Position numbers and translations under genes: made by a program
Source: a virus
DNA: 28,069 bases
Strand: one strand, 5' to 3'
Virus record (IMG/VR): IMGVR_UViG_3300027865_000037
Location: 1 to 28,069 of that record
The notes under the pieces: model-generated
Databases searched by the model: none
What the model was told of the DNA's origin: nothing
Seen by the model: only the letters and a program-made list of their open reading frames with translations
Shown: in pieces, positions 8,399-17,342 of the stretch
Position numbering within the stretch: the first letter of the stretch is position 1
Layout: each line of letters starts with the position of its first letter

Positions 8399-10281
8399 TA
8401 TTTAAGCCTTTTAACTGCAAGTTTAATGTTCTTTTCAGTTTCCGGTAAATTCAAAGCCTTTAGAAATAATTTAACGCCTTCTTCATCGGGCTTAAAGGAA
8501 TAGAATCTATCACCTACTTTTATTATCTTGAATCCCAATCTTTGTTCAGCCTCAACAGTTTTATCAAAAGTCGGATGTTTCCTCCCTTTCAATATTAATC
8601 CAGTAGTCGCATCTCTACTTGGTAAGTGACCTGTCTCATCAGGCTCGATGCCCAATCTTTTAACAGTTTGAAAGTCATACTCTGAACCTTCGGGGTCAAA
8701 TTCTACAGCTATAGAAGCTTCTTGTTCTTGTTTTATTGTTAATGCTTTCTGTCTGCCTGCTTCTTTTTGCCTTACTTCAAGTTCTTCGGGTGTCTCCCCT
8801 ATGCCAGATATCCTTTGTCCTATAATACCGAAACCCTCACTTATATCAGATATAAATGTATTTAAAATATTTTTTGCCTTTTCATTTTTAATCGCATCAG
8901 TCCTTACTTTAAGTTCATTGAATAATTCTTGTGCCGTTGCATCCTCAGATGATAAATTATTTAGTGCCTGAGATATGTCATTATAATTTTCAGCACTCTC
9001 TAAGCTCTGTTCAGGTGTAAAGGTTTTCGGATCACCGCCACCCACTACGAGCAATCCATTACCATCAAATCTGCCTAATTCCTGTATCACATTCTGAAGT
9101 GGGGAGTTGACTTTAAAATTTGTATTGTTATTAAAGTTATTTAATACTGATTTAAGTTTTTCACCTTGGGTAGATGATATGGTTTCGTTGGCAACCTGTT
9201 CATCTATAAGAGGCTCTGACCAATTCCCTCTTGTTTTTATATCGTAAATTTCCTGTTCAACGTCTTTAAATTTCTCAACCTTAAATAAATCAAGTTCGCC
9301 CTTAACCCATCTATCTTGGATTTTTCTAAGGTTCTCGATATTAACCGTATCGTTTCCGGTAGGCGGTAAGGGTACTTTTGTTAAATCGGGCAACTCCTCA
9401 AATGTTTCAGCACTTATAATGGCATCGTAATTAGTTTTGTAAACCTGTAGTTCAGCCTCTTTCTTCTCTCTATCAGCTACCGTTTTAGCATCTTTGATCT
9501 GTTGCTTGAGAGCCTTCTTTTTAGTGTTGGCATTACTAATTAACGTCTTCCTTGTCTTCTCTGTTACTAACTCCTTAAGCTCATCGGTTTGTAAATTATC
9601 TATAATTGCATCGAGTTCTTCATCTGATTGCGCACTATCTATTCTTGAAGTAACGCCAGAAGTAGTTACTATTTCAGTAGCACTTAAAACGGATGCTTCT
9701 ATAGCTTCAGGCGGTAAGACGCTACCAAATTCCTCAATCCCTTCTTCCAAGTCAATAATTATTTCCGGTGTTCTTGAAGGGTCTAAAGATGCCTCGTTGG
9801 CTGCTTGAGCAACCCGATTGTCGATAATATTTTTAGTTGCTACAATCTGCTGAGAACCTTCGTGCCTTAATACCGACAATTCTAATTGACTACTTTTTTG
9901 CTGTGCATCAAAAGTTAGTTCTTCTCTTAAGTGAGCGTGTTGGTTTGGGATGTTCTTTAATGCCTTATCTCTTATTAATTTAGATGATTCACTGTATCTC
10001 TCTGACCCGCCCTTTGCATCGCCGCCGAGCCTGGTTGTTTCCTGAATTGCGGCCTCGCCTAATTGCCGGTTAACTTCGTTGCCAAACTGATTCTTAAAGT
10101 TCAGGTCTTCATGCTCAAACCTCCGCTTGGCTGCATCTCTTACAACGTCTCCAAGTTCACCGGCTGCTTCTCCAAATACCTGAGATGCGCCTTGGAGAGG
10201 TCTGGTATCAACTTGAGGTGCAGAGACTCTGCTTCCGCTTAAAGTCTGTTGCTGTTTACCTGTGCCGGGAATTTTCGGCAT
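8398..10281 (-). CDS. Internal virion / ejection protein (T7 gp15-like position)
   Basis: The 627-residue protein is almost entirely charged and helical with long coiled-coil-prone stretches (about 30-330), as expected of an ejection protein that assembles into a tube. It sits between the gp14-like and gp16-like genes. Near the C-terminus (about 545-600) is a segment with GHLPSRD, then ILKGRKHPTFDKT and GDRFYSF. A similar 'LKGR.HPT' segment occurs in large structural proteins of many phages (from memory), which supports a virion role. No signal peptide and no cysteine are seen. Its ATG starts two bases after the previous gene's stop. Assignment rests on order, size and composition rather than on a catalytic motif. 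Confidence 0.75.
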   Translation of the reverse strand: MPKIPGTGKQQQTLSGSRVSAPQVDTRPLQGASQVFGEAAGELGDVVRDAAKRRFEHEDLNFKNQFGNEVNRQLGEAAIQETTRLGGDAKGGSERYSESSKLIRDKALKNIPNQHAHLREELTFDAQQKSSQLELSVLRHEGSQQIVATKNIIDNRVAQAANEASLDPSRTPEIIIDLEEGIEEFGSVLPPEAIEASVLSATEIVTTSGVTSRIDSAQSDEELDAIIDNLQTDELKELVTEKTRKTLISNANTKKKALKQQIKDAKTVADREKKEAELQVYKTNYDAIISAETFEELPDLTKVPLPPTGNDTVNIENLRKIQDRWVKGELDLFKVEKFKDVEQEIYDIKTRGNWSEPLIDEQVANETISSTQGEKLKSVLNNFNNNTNFKVNSPLQNVIQELGRFDGNGLLVVGGGDPKTFTPEQSLESAENYNDISQALNNLSSEDATAQELFNELKVRTDAIKNEKAKNILNTFISDISEGFGIIGQRISGIGETPEELEVRQKEAGRQKALTIKQEQEASIAVEFDPEGSEYDFQTVKRLGIEPDETGHLPSRDATTGLILKGRKHPTFDKTVEAEQRLGFKIIKVGDRFYSFKPDEEGVKLFLKALNLPETEKNIKLAVKRLK

Positions 10282-10283
10282 AA

Positions 10284-10841
10284 TTACTTACCCTCCAATA
10301 ATCCTGTCTTACTTGCTGATTCAATTAAACTTGATACTGTTTTTAACTGTAACGCCGCCTGACCGATTCTGCCTGCCGTGCTTGCTATTCTACCGCTTAA
10401 TCGAGCAGATGAAGCCGCGATGAGTTCGTTTTGAATATCTATATCACCACCGAATTTAATAGCCAGTGCGTCTAAGTCTCCGACAACGCCAATTCGCTCC
10501 AATACCTGTTGTGGCGTTCCTTCTGTCGCTACTCCGGCCTTGCCAAATAATGCCCGACCTCTTGACACCGCCGCCTTGGTTCTCTCTTTCCTTCGAGCTA
10601 CTGCAAAATCGCGCCTTTCCTTGGCTATTTTTGCGTTTATCTCGGCAATCCTCGCGTTAAGGTCGGCTTGCATCCTTAAACCCTCAGTTCTCGCTCTAAG
10701 GTTCTCTCTGCCTGTGAAGAAGCCAAAGGTAGTATTTAGCAGGTCAAGGCCAAATAACGCAACTGACGGGCTTATAGAGCTTGTAGAAGCACCTCCACCA
10801 CTACCGCTAAACCCTTTTGTCTGATCTCCGAAATACGGCAT
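10284..10841 (-). CDS. Small internal virion / ejection protein (T7 gp14-like)
   Basis: The 185-residue protein opens with a Gly/Ser-rich segment (residues 7-26), a short hydrophobic part (LFGLDLLNTTFGFFTG, about 29-44) and a long Arg/Ala/Lys helix (about 48-110) containing AEINAKIAKERRDFAVARR. This matches the plan of the smallest ejection protein of T7-like phages: a membrane-prone N-terminus plus an alanine-rich coiled coil. It lies between the tail nozzle gene and two much larger helical proteins, the expected order of the ejection module. The start overlaps the nozzle stop by one base, indicating coupled translation. The family call is from composition and position; sequence similarity to T7 gp14 itself is likely to be low. 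Confidence 0.75.
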   Translation of the reverse strand: MPYFGDQTKGFSGSGGGASTSSISPSVALFGLDLLNTTFGFFTGRENLRARTEGLRMQADLNARIAEINAKIAKERRDFAVARRKERTKAAVSRGRALFGKAGVATEGTPQQVLERIGVVGDLDALAIKFGGDIDIQNELIAASSARLSGRIASTAGRIGQAALQLKTVSSLIESASKTGLLEGK

Positions 10842-13800
10842 TAAACACCTTCCTTGGTATCAACATTTGGTATTATCGCTACAATAGTCTGAGGAAACGG
10901 CTTATCCTGTAATATAGTTATATTTCCGTCAGTCTCATAGCCTTCAGGATAATCAAACCTTACATCTGCCGTAAGCAGTTCTCCGGCTGTGAAATCATCG
11001 CTAATCCTGTCATTATCCGTTTCGCTCGGCCCACATTTAGCATTAAAGGCTTTATTAAACCTGATATTGACTAAGGTTATCTTCTTATCCCTTGCCTGTG
11101 CCGTGCCATCGGATGCCCCTGCCTCTAACCGCATTAACTGTAATGTCCCGTCATAGGCGATACCAACACCTACTTTAGAGGCAGAATCTATTGTTATCGA
11201 ACCACTTGATACCGTAGCATCATCCTGTTGCAAACCGTCTCCCACTACACTGACTGTTTCGCCGTCTAAGTGGTCAAGACCAGTTATAGTCGTTGTAGGA
11301 ACGCCATCATACTTAACCCCGCTATCCATAAAAAAGATAGGATTAGATACCATATCATCATCGCTAAATACAGAATCCATTTTTTCCACATATCGCACCA
11401 CCGAGCCATCTACGGTTCTTTTAATTATCGCCCATAACTCATCTTCGTTATTGCCTGGGATTACTGCTATTGACTCAAACTCACCGCTTAGACCAGTTGT
11501 GTGTCTATGCCATGCAATAACATTCTCATCCTTTAGGAGTGTCAGGCCAAGCAACGTGCCATCGCCTCGTATCATCCATATCGTAGAATACGGATAATTC
11601 TGAAAGGCTAATTCCTTAACACCGCCCTCTGTTATATGTTCTGCTAATATATTAAGGTCATCAGACTTGTATCTATCTACGTCAAAGTTAAATATCATCT
11701 CTCTCACTTTTCTTGCGCCCTTTTGAACATATAATACAAACTGTCCGATCTTGACCGGCTGAATGTTGGCACTTCCATTACTCGTCTGTTGTTTTGCATC
11801 CACGTTTGTCGGCGTTACCGGCTCTCCCGCACCCCTGCTACCAAAAGCCCACTCACCACCTTCCGTGCCGACTAAGAGACTGTCTCCATCCTCCATCCAC
11901 AATATAGTGTTGACCTGCCTACCTAATAATGTAAAAGCATAGGCATCTGAGTCATTAGCACTACCGGGATCATGGTTTTCGTAATCATCGACCTGAGAAC
12001 CCCATATAGTCTGAGGAAATGAAGGCGATCCCGCCCATAGCAGACGATTTTCAAAGAATACTACCGAACCAGGATAATCACTTGTTGTCCATACCGATTT
12101 CTTTAATTCCCACTCACCTGCTAATAAAACTACGTTTGTATCATAGGTGTCTGTAGCGGTGGCCACTCCTGTAACGACCTTTGAATTAGTAAAGGTCAGG
12201 ATTTTGTAAATTATAGCTCCTGTGCCGTCATCGGTTACTATAAAACTTCCGATGTCACCTGCGGCAAAAACATCTAATGATGTGGTTAGGGTTACTACTT
12301 CTCCGTAATTAACTATCAAACCACCGGCATAATGACCTGATATAGTAAGTGTTCCGCTACTTGTTAAGCCTATGAAATCCCATGTTCCGGCATCAGGTGT
12401 TGTGCTTGAAAACTCTACAAATATATCTACCGTAGCTGTATCTGCATCTGCTACAGCTACTACAACTGCACGGCCATTGCCAACGGTGCTGTCTTCTCGT
12501 ATTTCTTTACCTACGTCACCGTCTGCAAATAATGTTCCGGCCGTTCCGGCATCCGTTGCGGCTATGTCAGCCCCCACTTCTTTTTGACCAAGCGTTAATT
12601 CAATGTTCGGGTCTTCCCTTTCGGTTTTTAGTGGCGGCGGCAGAAACTCAATTTCAACCAGACTCCACGATGTATCGGCAAGTCTTATTAATTTTCTCGG
12701 TGCATAGCTTGGATGGGCTATATATAAAACATCTGCTGATTGAGCGAACTTAAGTTGAAATAAATCACCCTTGACATAAGGCGTTACTACTTCAATGCCT
12801 GATCCCCCACCTTCTGGCGAAAGCCCATATTGCACTGTTAAAGGTACGAAATCAACCGTGTGCCTGAGCGTTCCCTTAGACCACCGTATTTCATCCATCC
12901 ACCCTTTAAAATCATTGGAGTTATCAACCTCAGTACCGATAAAAAAATCTTCGTCAAGACCTCCATCAGCCGTTAAGGTCATGGACTGAACACCATCGGC
13001 GTGTAACTGTCCATCGGTAAACATATAGACCTGAGGTTCGGATACATCGTAATTCATTTCTATGTGATGAAACTTGTCAGGTGTTATATCGTCTTGGGGC
13101 ATTTCGACTGTATCTACCACTACGGGGCCAGAATCGCCAAGCTCAAATACTGCATGTGCAATTTTTCTTTCCGCAACCGTTGGGACAGTCAGTGTCGCAC
13201 CACTATATCTTGCAGATAATGAGAATTTTAAATCATCTATCAAGCCATCGTAACGTGTAAATGAAGATGAAGAAGACCCTATGAAAATATCATCAGCACT
13301 CATATCGTTCAGAGTATCGTTAAAAGTGTCGGTATCAACCCTAACCCCATCTACATATAAGGTAAAATTTGTTCCGTCTCCCACAACAGCGATATGACTA
13401 TAAGTCTCGGCTGCCACTGTCCCACCCTGAATACTTACCTGTGTGCCTCCATCGGCTTTATGAATCGCAGTCACAACAGATGTCGCTAAGTTAATAATTA
13501 GAAAATTATTAGAGTCTTGATTCAAGAGAAATAAAGTTTGAGTACCTGCTACCGTATCAGGTCTTATCCACATTTCGATTGTAAATACCTCGGCACTTCC
13601 TGTAGCACCAATATCGAAATCACTATCACCTGTATGAGTTAAATAATTTGTTGAGCCATTAAATTCTAACGCACCTGTTCCGAATTTCGGGTTATCAGTG
13701 TTAACCGTAACTGAATTAACATTTGTCATAGTTTTGGTATTAAATGACGAATCAAGTAGCGTGTCTCCGTTTAATAACAGCCCTGTGTAATAACTTAAAT

Positions 13801-14419
13801 AACCCTTCATGTATACTTGAGAGTCACCTGTTTGGTCTTGATGAAATAAAGTATACGGAGGACTTTCGCCGGTTTGCATCCTGACCCATGCGTCAAAACC
13901 TCCGTCAGTTACTGATAGGTCAAAATCGGCATCATCGCCAATTTCCAAGCGGTCATTCGTTCCATCAAACAAACCGGATGAAACACCAAACTTCTTTTCA
14001 GCAGTATCTAATTGAGCATTAGATTTTTCATCTACGGTGTGTGCAGATGGCGATGAATCTATAAAGTCCGTGCTACCGTCAGTACCGTCTGCGTGAAGCA
14101 ACAACTTGGTCTCTGCGTCTACTTCGGTTATTAACCCACCGTCCCTGAAAAATCGAACAGTCAAATCTCCAAATTCTAAAACGTAAGCCTGCTCATTAGA
14201 AAACCTGAACTCAACTAATCGGGATTGGTTGGCACTGGTTTCTGTCTCTGCTATAAATTCAAATGCAGGCCGGAAAATAGCTGGCCCTTGCGGGGTGAGT
14301 AAATAGTTCTCACATTTCTTAAGAAGTTTGGGGTACTTTTCTAAATCGGCACGTCCATCTATTAGAGGACTTACTTCTCCACCATTGAATGAAGAAATTA
14401 ACGGATATTCTCTCGGCAT
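10841..14419 (-). CDS. Tail tubular protein B / tail nozzle with nested LamG insertion
   Basis: Residues 1-100 (ISSFNGGEVSPLIDGRADLE, CENYLLTPQGPAIFRPAFEF, AYVLEFGDLTVRFFRDGG) and the part from about 541 (VVTPYVKGDLFQLKFAQSAD, VLYIAHPSYAPRKLIRL) match the conserved core of short-tail nozzle proteins (T7 gp12-like, phage stabilisation family). Between them, residues about 103-530 are an insertion that looks like LamG/concanavalin-like modules, the second (about 212-413) nested within the first. The core continues after 541 with VVFFENRLLWAGSPSFPQTI and further beta-propeller-like sequence. The protein caps the short tail and closes the DNA channel before ejection. At 1192 residues it is longer than the usual 700-800, and the extra length equals the insertion. 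The LamG part probably faces outward and may bind the host surface (inference). It starts three bases after tubular protein A. Confidence 0.9.
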   Translation of the reverse strand: MPREYPLISSFNGGEVSPLIDGRADLEKYPKLLKKCENYLLTPQGPAIFRPAFEFIAETETSANQSRLVEFRFSNEQAYVLEFGDLTVRFFRDGGLITEVDAETKLLLHADGTDGSTDFIDSSPSAHTVDEKSNAQLDTAEKKFGVSSGLFDGTNDRLEIGDDADFDLSVTDGGFDAWVRMQTGESPPYTLFHQDQTGDSQVYMKGYLSYYTGLLLNGDTLLDSSFNTKTMTNVNSVTVNTDNPKFGTGALEFNGSTNYLTHTGDSDFDIGATGSAEVFTIEMWIRPDTVAGTQTLFLLNQDSNNFLIINLATSVVTAIHKADGGTQVSIQGGTVAAETYSHIAVVGDGTNFTLYVDGVRVDTDTFNDTLNDMSADDIFIGSSSSSFTRYDGLIDDLKFSLSARYSGATLTVPTVAERKIAHAVFELGDSGPVVVDTVEMPQDDITPDKFHHIEMNYDVSEPQVYMFTDGQLHADGVQSMTLTADGGLDEDFFIGTEVDNSNDFKGWMDEIRWSKGTLRHTVDFVPLTVQYGLSPEGGGSGIEVVTPYVKGDLFQLKFAQSADVLYIAHPSYAPRKLIRLADTSWSLVEIEFLPPPLKTEREDPNIELTLGQKEVGADIAATDAGTAGTLFADGDVGKEIREDSTVGNGRAVVVAVADADTATVDIFVEFSSTTPDAGTWDFIGLTSSGTLTISGHYAGGLIVNYGEVVTLTTSLDVFAAGDIGSFIVTDDGTGAIIYKILTFTNSKVVTGVATATDTYDTNVVLLAGEWELKKSVWTTSDYPGSVVFFENRLLWAGSPSFPQTIWGSQVDDYENHDPGSANDSDAYAFTLLGRQVNTILWMEDGDSLLVGTEGGEWAFGSRGAGEPVTPTNVDAKQQTSNGSANIQPVKIGQFVLYVQKGARKVREMIFNFDVDRYKSDDLNILAEHITEGGVKELAFQNYPYSTIWMIRGDGTLLGLTLLKDENVIAWHRHTTGLSGEFESIAVIPGNNEDELWAIIKRTVDGSVVRYVEKMDSVFSDDDMVSNPIFFMDSGVKYDGVPTTTITGLDHLDGETVSVVGDGLQQDDATVSSGSITIDSASKVGVGIAYDGTLQLMRLEAGASDGTAQARDKKITLVNIRFNKAFNAKCGPSETDNDRISDDFTAGELLTADVRFDYPEGYETDGNITILQDKPFPQTIVAIIPNVDTKEGV
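12800..14113 (-). other. Nested LamG-type insertion within the nozzle gene
   Basis: This stretch encodes residues about 103-540 of the nozzle protein. It starts LLLHADGTDGSTDFIDSS with KKFGVSSGLFDGTNDRLEI (first half of a LamG module). A complete second module follows from GLLLNGDTLLDSSFN to GLIDDLKFSLSARYSG (residues 212-407, DNA about 13199-13786). The second half of the first module follows: FHHIEMNYDVSEPQVYMFTD and GWMDEIRWSKGTLRHTVDF. The core nozzle resumes at VVTPYVKGDL. Confidence 0.75.
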
Positions 14420-14422
14420 CTA

Positions 14423-15256
14423 TCATCTTCCTCGATTACTTATCCATGAAAAGTTTGCATCTCCAGGCTGTTCGTCAGGGTTAGCGGTTTGTGAATCCTG
14501 CTTCTCGGCCTTCTGTAAAGCGTTTTCATATTCAACAAGAATGTCTGCCTGAAGCGTTCTGCTATTTGCAATTACCATACATATCTGAAAAGCTATCTTT
14601 AAATATAATGCTCTGACGAAAGCCGATGTGTATTTAGATACGTCAGTGACACGCGCTATATAAGGTAGCTGGATTACATCGTCATTGGAATACATGTAGT
14701 CGCCTTCATCTAAAAAACTTACCGGAAGTGCTACGTTTGAATCTTTGTCCTCAAAGGTGGTCAGGTAGTCAGAAGGTTTGTCGAATACGAAATCAAACCC
14801 TACGCCACGGCGTAAAGTAAGGGTTATGCTTCCTGTCGGCCCCTCTGCGGTCAAAGAATCATCTGCAACTAATGTAAGCGTTGCTTCTGCTGCCGTTGCA
14901 ACCGTATAACCACCTTGACTGTCATTACTGCTACTGTCTTCGGGGCTGACCCTCATACCGGCAATGATACCGCCTGTCGTTACAAAAGAAGATGCTGAAT
15001 CAGTGATTGTGTCGGGATCGGCATCGGCAAATGTAAGATTGCCTGAACTCGCATACGTTTTGTTATCAAGCGTTACGAGCCTTCTCGCAAAGTTCCACGG
15101 GAAAGCCCGTAACACATTGTCTCGTTCGTTAGCGAAATGAAGGTTTACCTGTCTTGCTGCCTTGTTGCTATCTGTTAACGCAGTTATCTTATCGTGACCG
15201 ACACGGGCTAAAGCCATGTTAGCAAGCTCTACCTCAGTAGAAATCAATGTTGACAT
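14423..15256 (-). CDS. Tail tubular protein A / head-to-tail adaptor (T7 gp11-like)
   Basis: The 277-residue protein carries the family signature at its N-terminus: VELANMALARVGHDKITALT, then ARQVNLHFANERDNVLRAFP and WNFARR. In short-tailed phages this adaptor ring sits below the portal and holds the nozzle. A stretch at about 70-155 (Ser/Thr/Asp-rich, with GGYTVATAAEATLTLV) looks like an inserted beta domain not present in the shortest relatives, while IAFQICMVIANSRTLQADIL near the C-terminus is the usual closing helix region. It is directly followed by the nozzle gene, the standard pair. A ten-base gap separates it from the basic-tailed small protein upstream. The call is secure; the insert is inferred. 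Confidence 0.9.
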   Translation of the reverse strand: MSTLISTEVELANMALARVGHDKITALTDSNKAARQVNLHFANERDNVLRAFPWNFARRLVTLDNKTYASSGNLTFADADPDTITDSASSFVTTGGIIAGMRVSPEDSSSNDSQGGYTVATAAEATLTLVADDSLTAEGPTGSITLTLRRGVGFDFVFDKPSDYLTTFEDKDSNVALPVSFLDEGDYMYSNDDVIQLPYIARVTDVSKYTSAFVRALYLKIAFQICMVIANSRTLQADILVEYENALQKAEKQDSQTANPDEQPGDANFSWISNRGR

Positions 15257-15266
15257 CTGCTACTCC

Positions 15267-15608
15267 TTATTTCTTTTTGCGCTTCTTGTACTTTCTTTTG
15301 GCTTTGGCTTTAGGCTTAACTTCAGTCGGATCAACTTCAGCTTCGGCCTCTGCCCTGTCGGAATCTCGTTGTAATTTGCTTAACTCGTCTGGAATTTCGT
15401 TGAGAATCTTATCGCCCTCGCCTATCTTAATAGGTGTTTTAACTTCTTCCTGTTCATCCTCACGTTTAGTAAAACAGGTGGCAATAACATTGTCGATTTC
15501 TGTTCCAACGGGGTACTTAAGCGTCCTCTCCTTAGAATCCAACTCGGCATCAGGAGAGAACGTCATAGCACCGTAAAATACTTCTTTACTGCAATCGTAA
15601 ATGTCCAT
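15267..15608 (-). CDS. Small protein with acidic middle and polybasic C-terminus
   Basis: The 113-residue protein is not recognised. Its N-terminal part (1-60) is ordinary, with FYGAMTFSPDAELD and a short charged patch. Residues about 60-92 are strongly acidic and residues 98-113 are almost entirely Lys and Arg (KAKAKRKYKKRKKK). Such tails often bind nucleic acid or acidic partner surfaces, so a role in contacts with packaged DNA or with the acidic tail proteins is possible, but this is inference. It sits between an exported repeat protein and tail tubular protein A, inside the virion block, and a structural or assembly role is therefore likely. The ATG at 15608 has a GGGAG ribosome site upstream. 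Confidence 0.65.
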   Translation of the reverse strand: MDIYDCSKEVFYGAMTFSPDAELDSKERTLKYPVGTEIDNVIATCFTKREDEQEEVKTPIKIGEGDKILNEIPDELSKLQRDSDRAEAEAEVDPTEVKPKAKAKRKYKKRKKK

Positions 15609-15620
15609 CTACTCTCCCTT

Positions 15621-17342
15621 CTATCCGGTACAGGTTATAGAACCAGTAGCTTCACCGACTCCACGGCAAAACCAATCAACACCGTCAGAAACACAAATAA
15701 CAAAATCACCAACGGTATCAGCAGTATCAACGAAACTAATCTTATCGGCATCAATTATCGAATAAGATGAATTGTCCACATCTATCATGCAAACAATGTT
15801 ATCTCCTTCAGGTGATTCTACCGTATCATCATCTGCGGAATCTGAGGCATTAATGAACATAAACTCACAACCCGCCGAACCTGAGATTGCCGGGAGTGTA
15901 TGAGTCGTTGCAGGAGTACCATCTGCATCCGAGAATACCAGACCACATTCAGCAAGGGTAAGAGTATTTGCCCCGCCTTCAGTTGTGTATCTCTCAGTGT
16001 CTTTAAGATGCCCAAACAATGTTACTGTTGGAACTGATGTGCCACTGTCTGAAATCACAATATTGTCCGTTGTACCTGGGGCAGCACCTAATCCGATAAC
16101 AAGATCATCATTGGTATCATAAATACCGACATGATAATCTTCAGCACTACCATCAAATATAAGGATTGAATCTTCAGCACCGGCATCGCCTATGGTAAGA
16201 GATGGAGCTACACCACTTAAAACTGCGTTACCGCCACTTGCGACTCTCCACACTTCCTGAACAGCACCGGCATCCTTACAGCTAACTACCCAATCAGCAT
16301 CTTCTGAACCAGTACCTACGTCAGTCCATACCGATGCAAATTTGCAAGCAGTTTCAACACCATCGGCAAATTCAGCCTGCATGTCTATACCAACTCCAAA
16401 ATCTGCTACAGTTGTGCCACCACTCGCCTTTAAAACGATAAGGTCATTAACATCATTCGTTTCTGCTGACCTTGAAGTGATTTCCATCCTTGTACCTTCG
16501 GCTGTACCATCTGCATCAGCTACAAGTCTCAATGTCTCACTAACTGTACCATTATCGTTCTGTCTCCACACAAGATCAACATCTTCTTGAGCGGTAGTGA
16601 TAGTAGTGAAAACAGTTGCGAACTCAGCCTGAATTTCAGAGCCACCGGCATCAACCATCCAGTATTCGTGTGTAGCACCTAAACCTGCCAACTCAGTACC
16701 TACCGATAACAGTTTGAACATACCAGTTGTGATCTCAGCATTAAGCTCTGTCGTGTTTGAAGTGAACTGAAAATAATCACCGGCATCAGCAGCTTCAGCA
16801 GCAACTAAGCGGAATGTCTCGGTAACATCACCATTGACCATGTGTTTAAAAACCATGTCAGAATCTTCGGTAGTAGAAGTCGGCGTTGTGATAACTACAT
16901 CAATACTTCCATGTTCCTCTGTAGTTGTGCCTGTATCATCTTCAAGTTTCCAGACAACACCGGCTCCAAAACCAGTAGTTGTGTCAGCACCCGATATGTC
17001 CATTGTAATTGCATCCTGAACGGTATTTGTTCCAGCAGTTACCTTTGTGATTGTAACTAAATCCGAATGAGCGTTTGTCGCACCGGCTGTGTAACTTGAG
17101 TCACCAAAAGTCACAACCCTGTCTGCTGTTGGATCGGTTATGAGAAAACAGGTCTCAAAAGCATTTTCAGTCAGTCCTTCAAAACAAAGCGAAGTCCCGG
17201 AAGTTTCTCCGAGTGTTCGCTGCATGATTACGCCATTGTAAATATGCTCTCCTGTGTACGTCATGTCGTCTCTGATTTCTGTCGCATGGGCTATAGCAAA
17301 ATACCCCAATACAACAATTAATATAAAAAACAGTTTCTTCAT
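15621..17342 (-). CDS. Exported beta-repeat, cysteine-rich protein (fibre-like)
   Basis: The 573-residue protein has a Sec signal peptide (MKK, aromatic/Val/Leu core, cleavage after AHA at residue 20). The mature part holds three approximate repeats of the same pattern (about 123-182, 222-277 and 314-370): a Trp or Met strand with alternating charges, a Thr-rich stretch, an acidic ED.D motif, and an ending like ETFRLVA, ETLRLVA or EVWRVAS. These resemble repeats in phage fibre-type proteins. The C-terminal half is beta-type (SILIFDGSAEDYHVGIYD). There are ten cysteines, many more than in the cytoplasmic virion proteins around it, as expected for export to an oxidising compartment. It overlaps the preceding gene by four bases (ATGA). 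A fibre or surface protein is the best guess; which surface carries it is unknown. Confidence 0.75.
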   Translation of the reverse strand: MKKLFFILIVVLGYFAIAHATEIRDDMTYTGEHIYNGVIMQRTLGETSGTSLCFEGLTENAFETCFLITDPTADRVVTFGDSSYTAGATNAHSDLVTITKVTAGTNTVQDAITMDISGADTTTGFGAGVVWKLEDDTGTTTEEHGSIDVVITTPTSTTEDSDMVFKHMVNGDVTETFRLVAAEAADAGDYFQFTSNTTELNAEITTGMFKLLSVGTELAGLGATHEYWMVDAGGSEIQAEFATVFTTITTAQEDVDLVWRQNDNGTVSETLRLVADADGTAEGTRMEITSRSAETNDVNDLIVLKASGGTTVADFGVGIDMQAEFADGVETACKFASVWTDVGTGSEDADWVVSCKDAGAVQEVWRVASGGNAVLSGVAPSLTIGDAGAEDSILIFDGSAEDYHVGIYDTNDDLVIGLGAAPGTTDNIVISDSGTSVPTVTLFGHLKDTERYTTEGGANTLTLAECGLVFSDADGTPATTHTLPAISGSAGCEFMFINASDSADDDTVESPEGDNIVCMIDVDNSSYSIIDADKISFVDTADTVGDFVICVSDGVDWFCRGVGEATGSITCTG

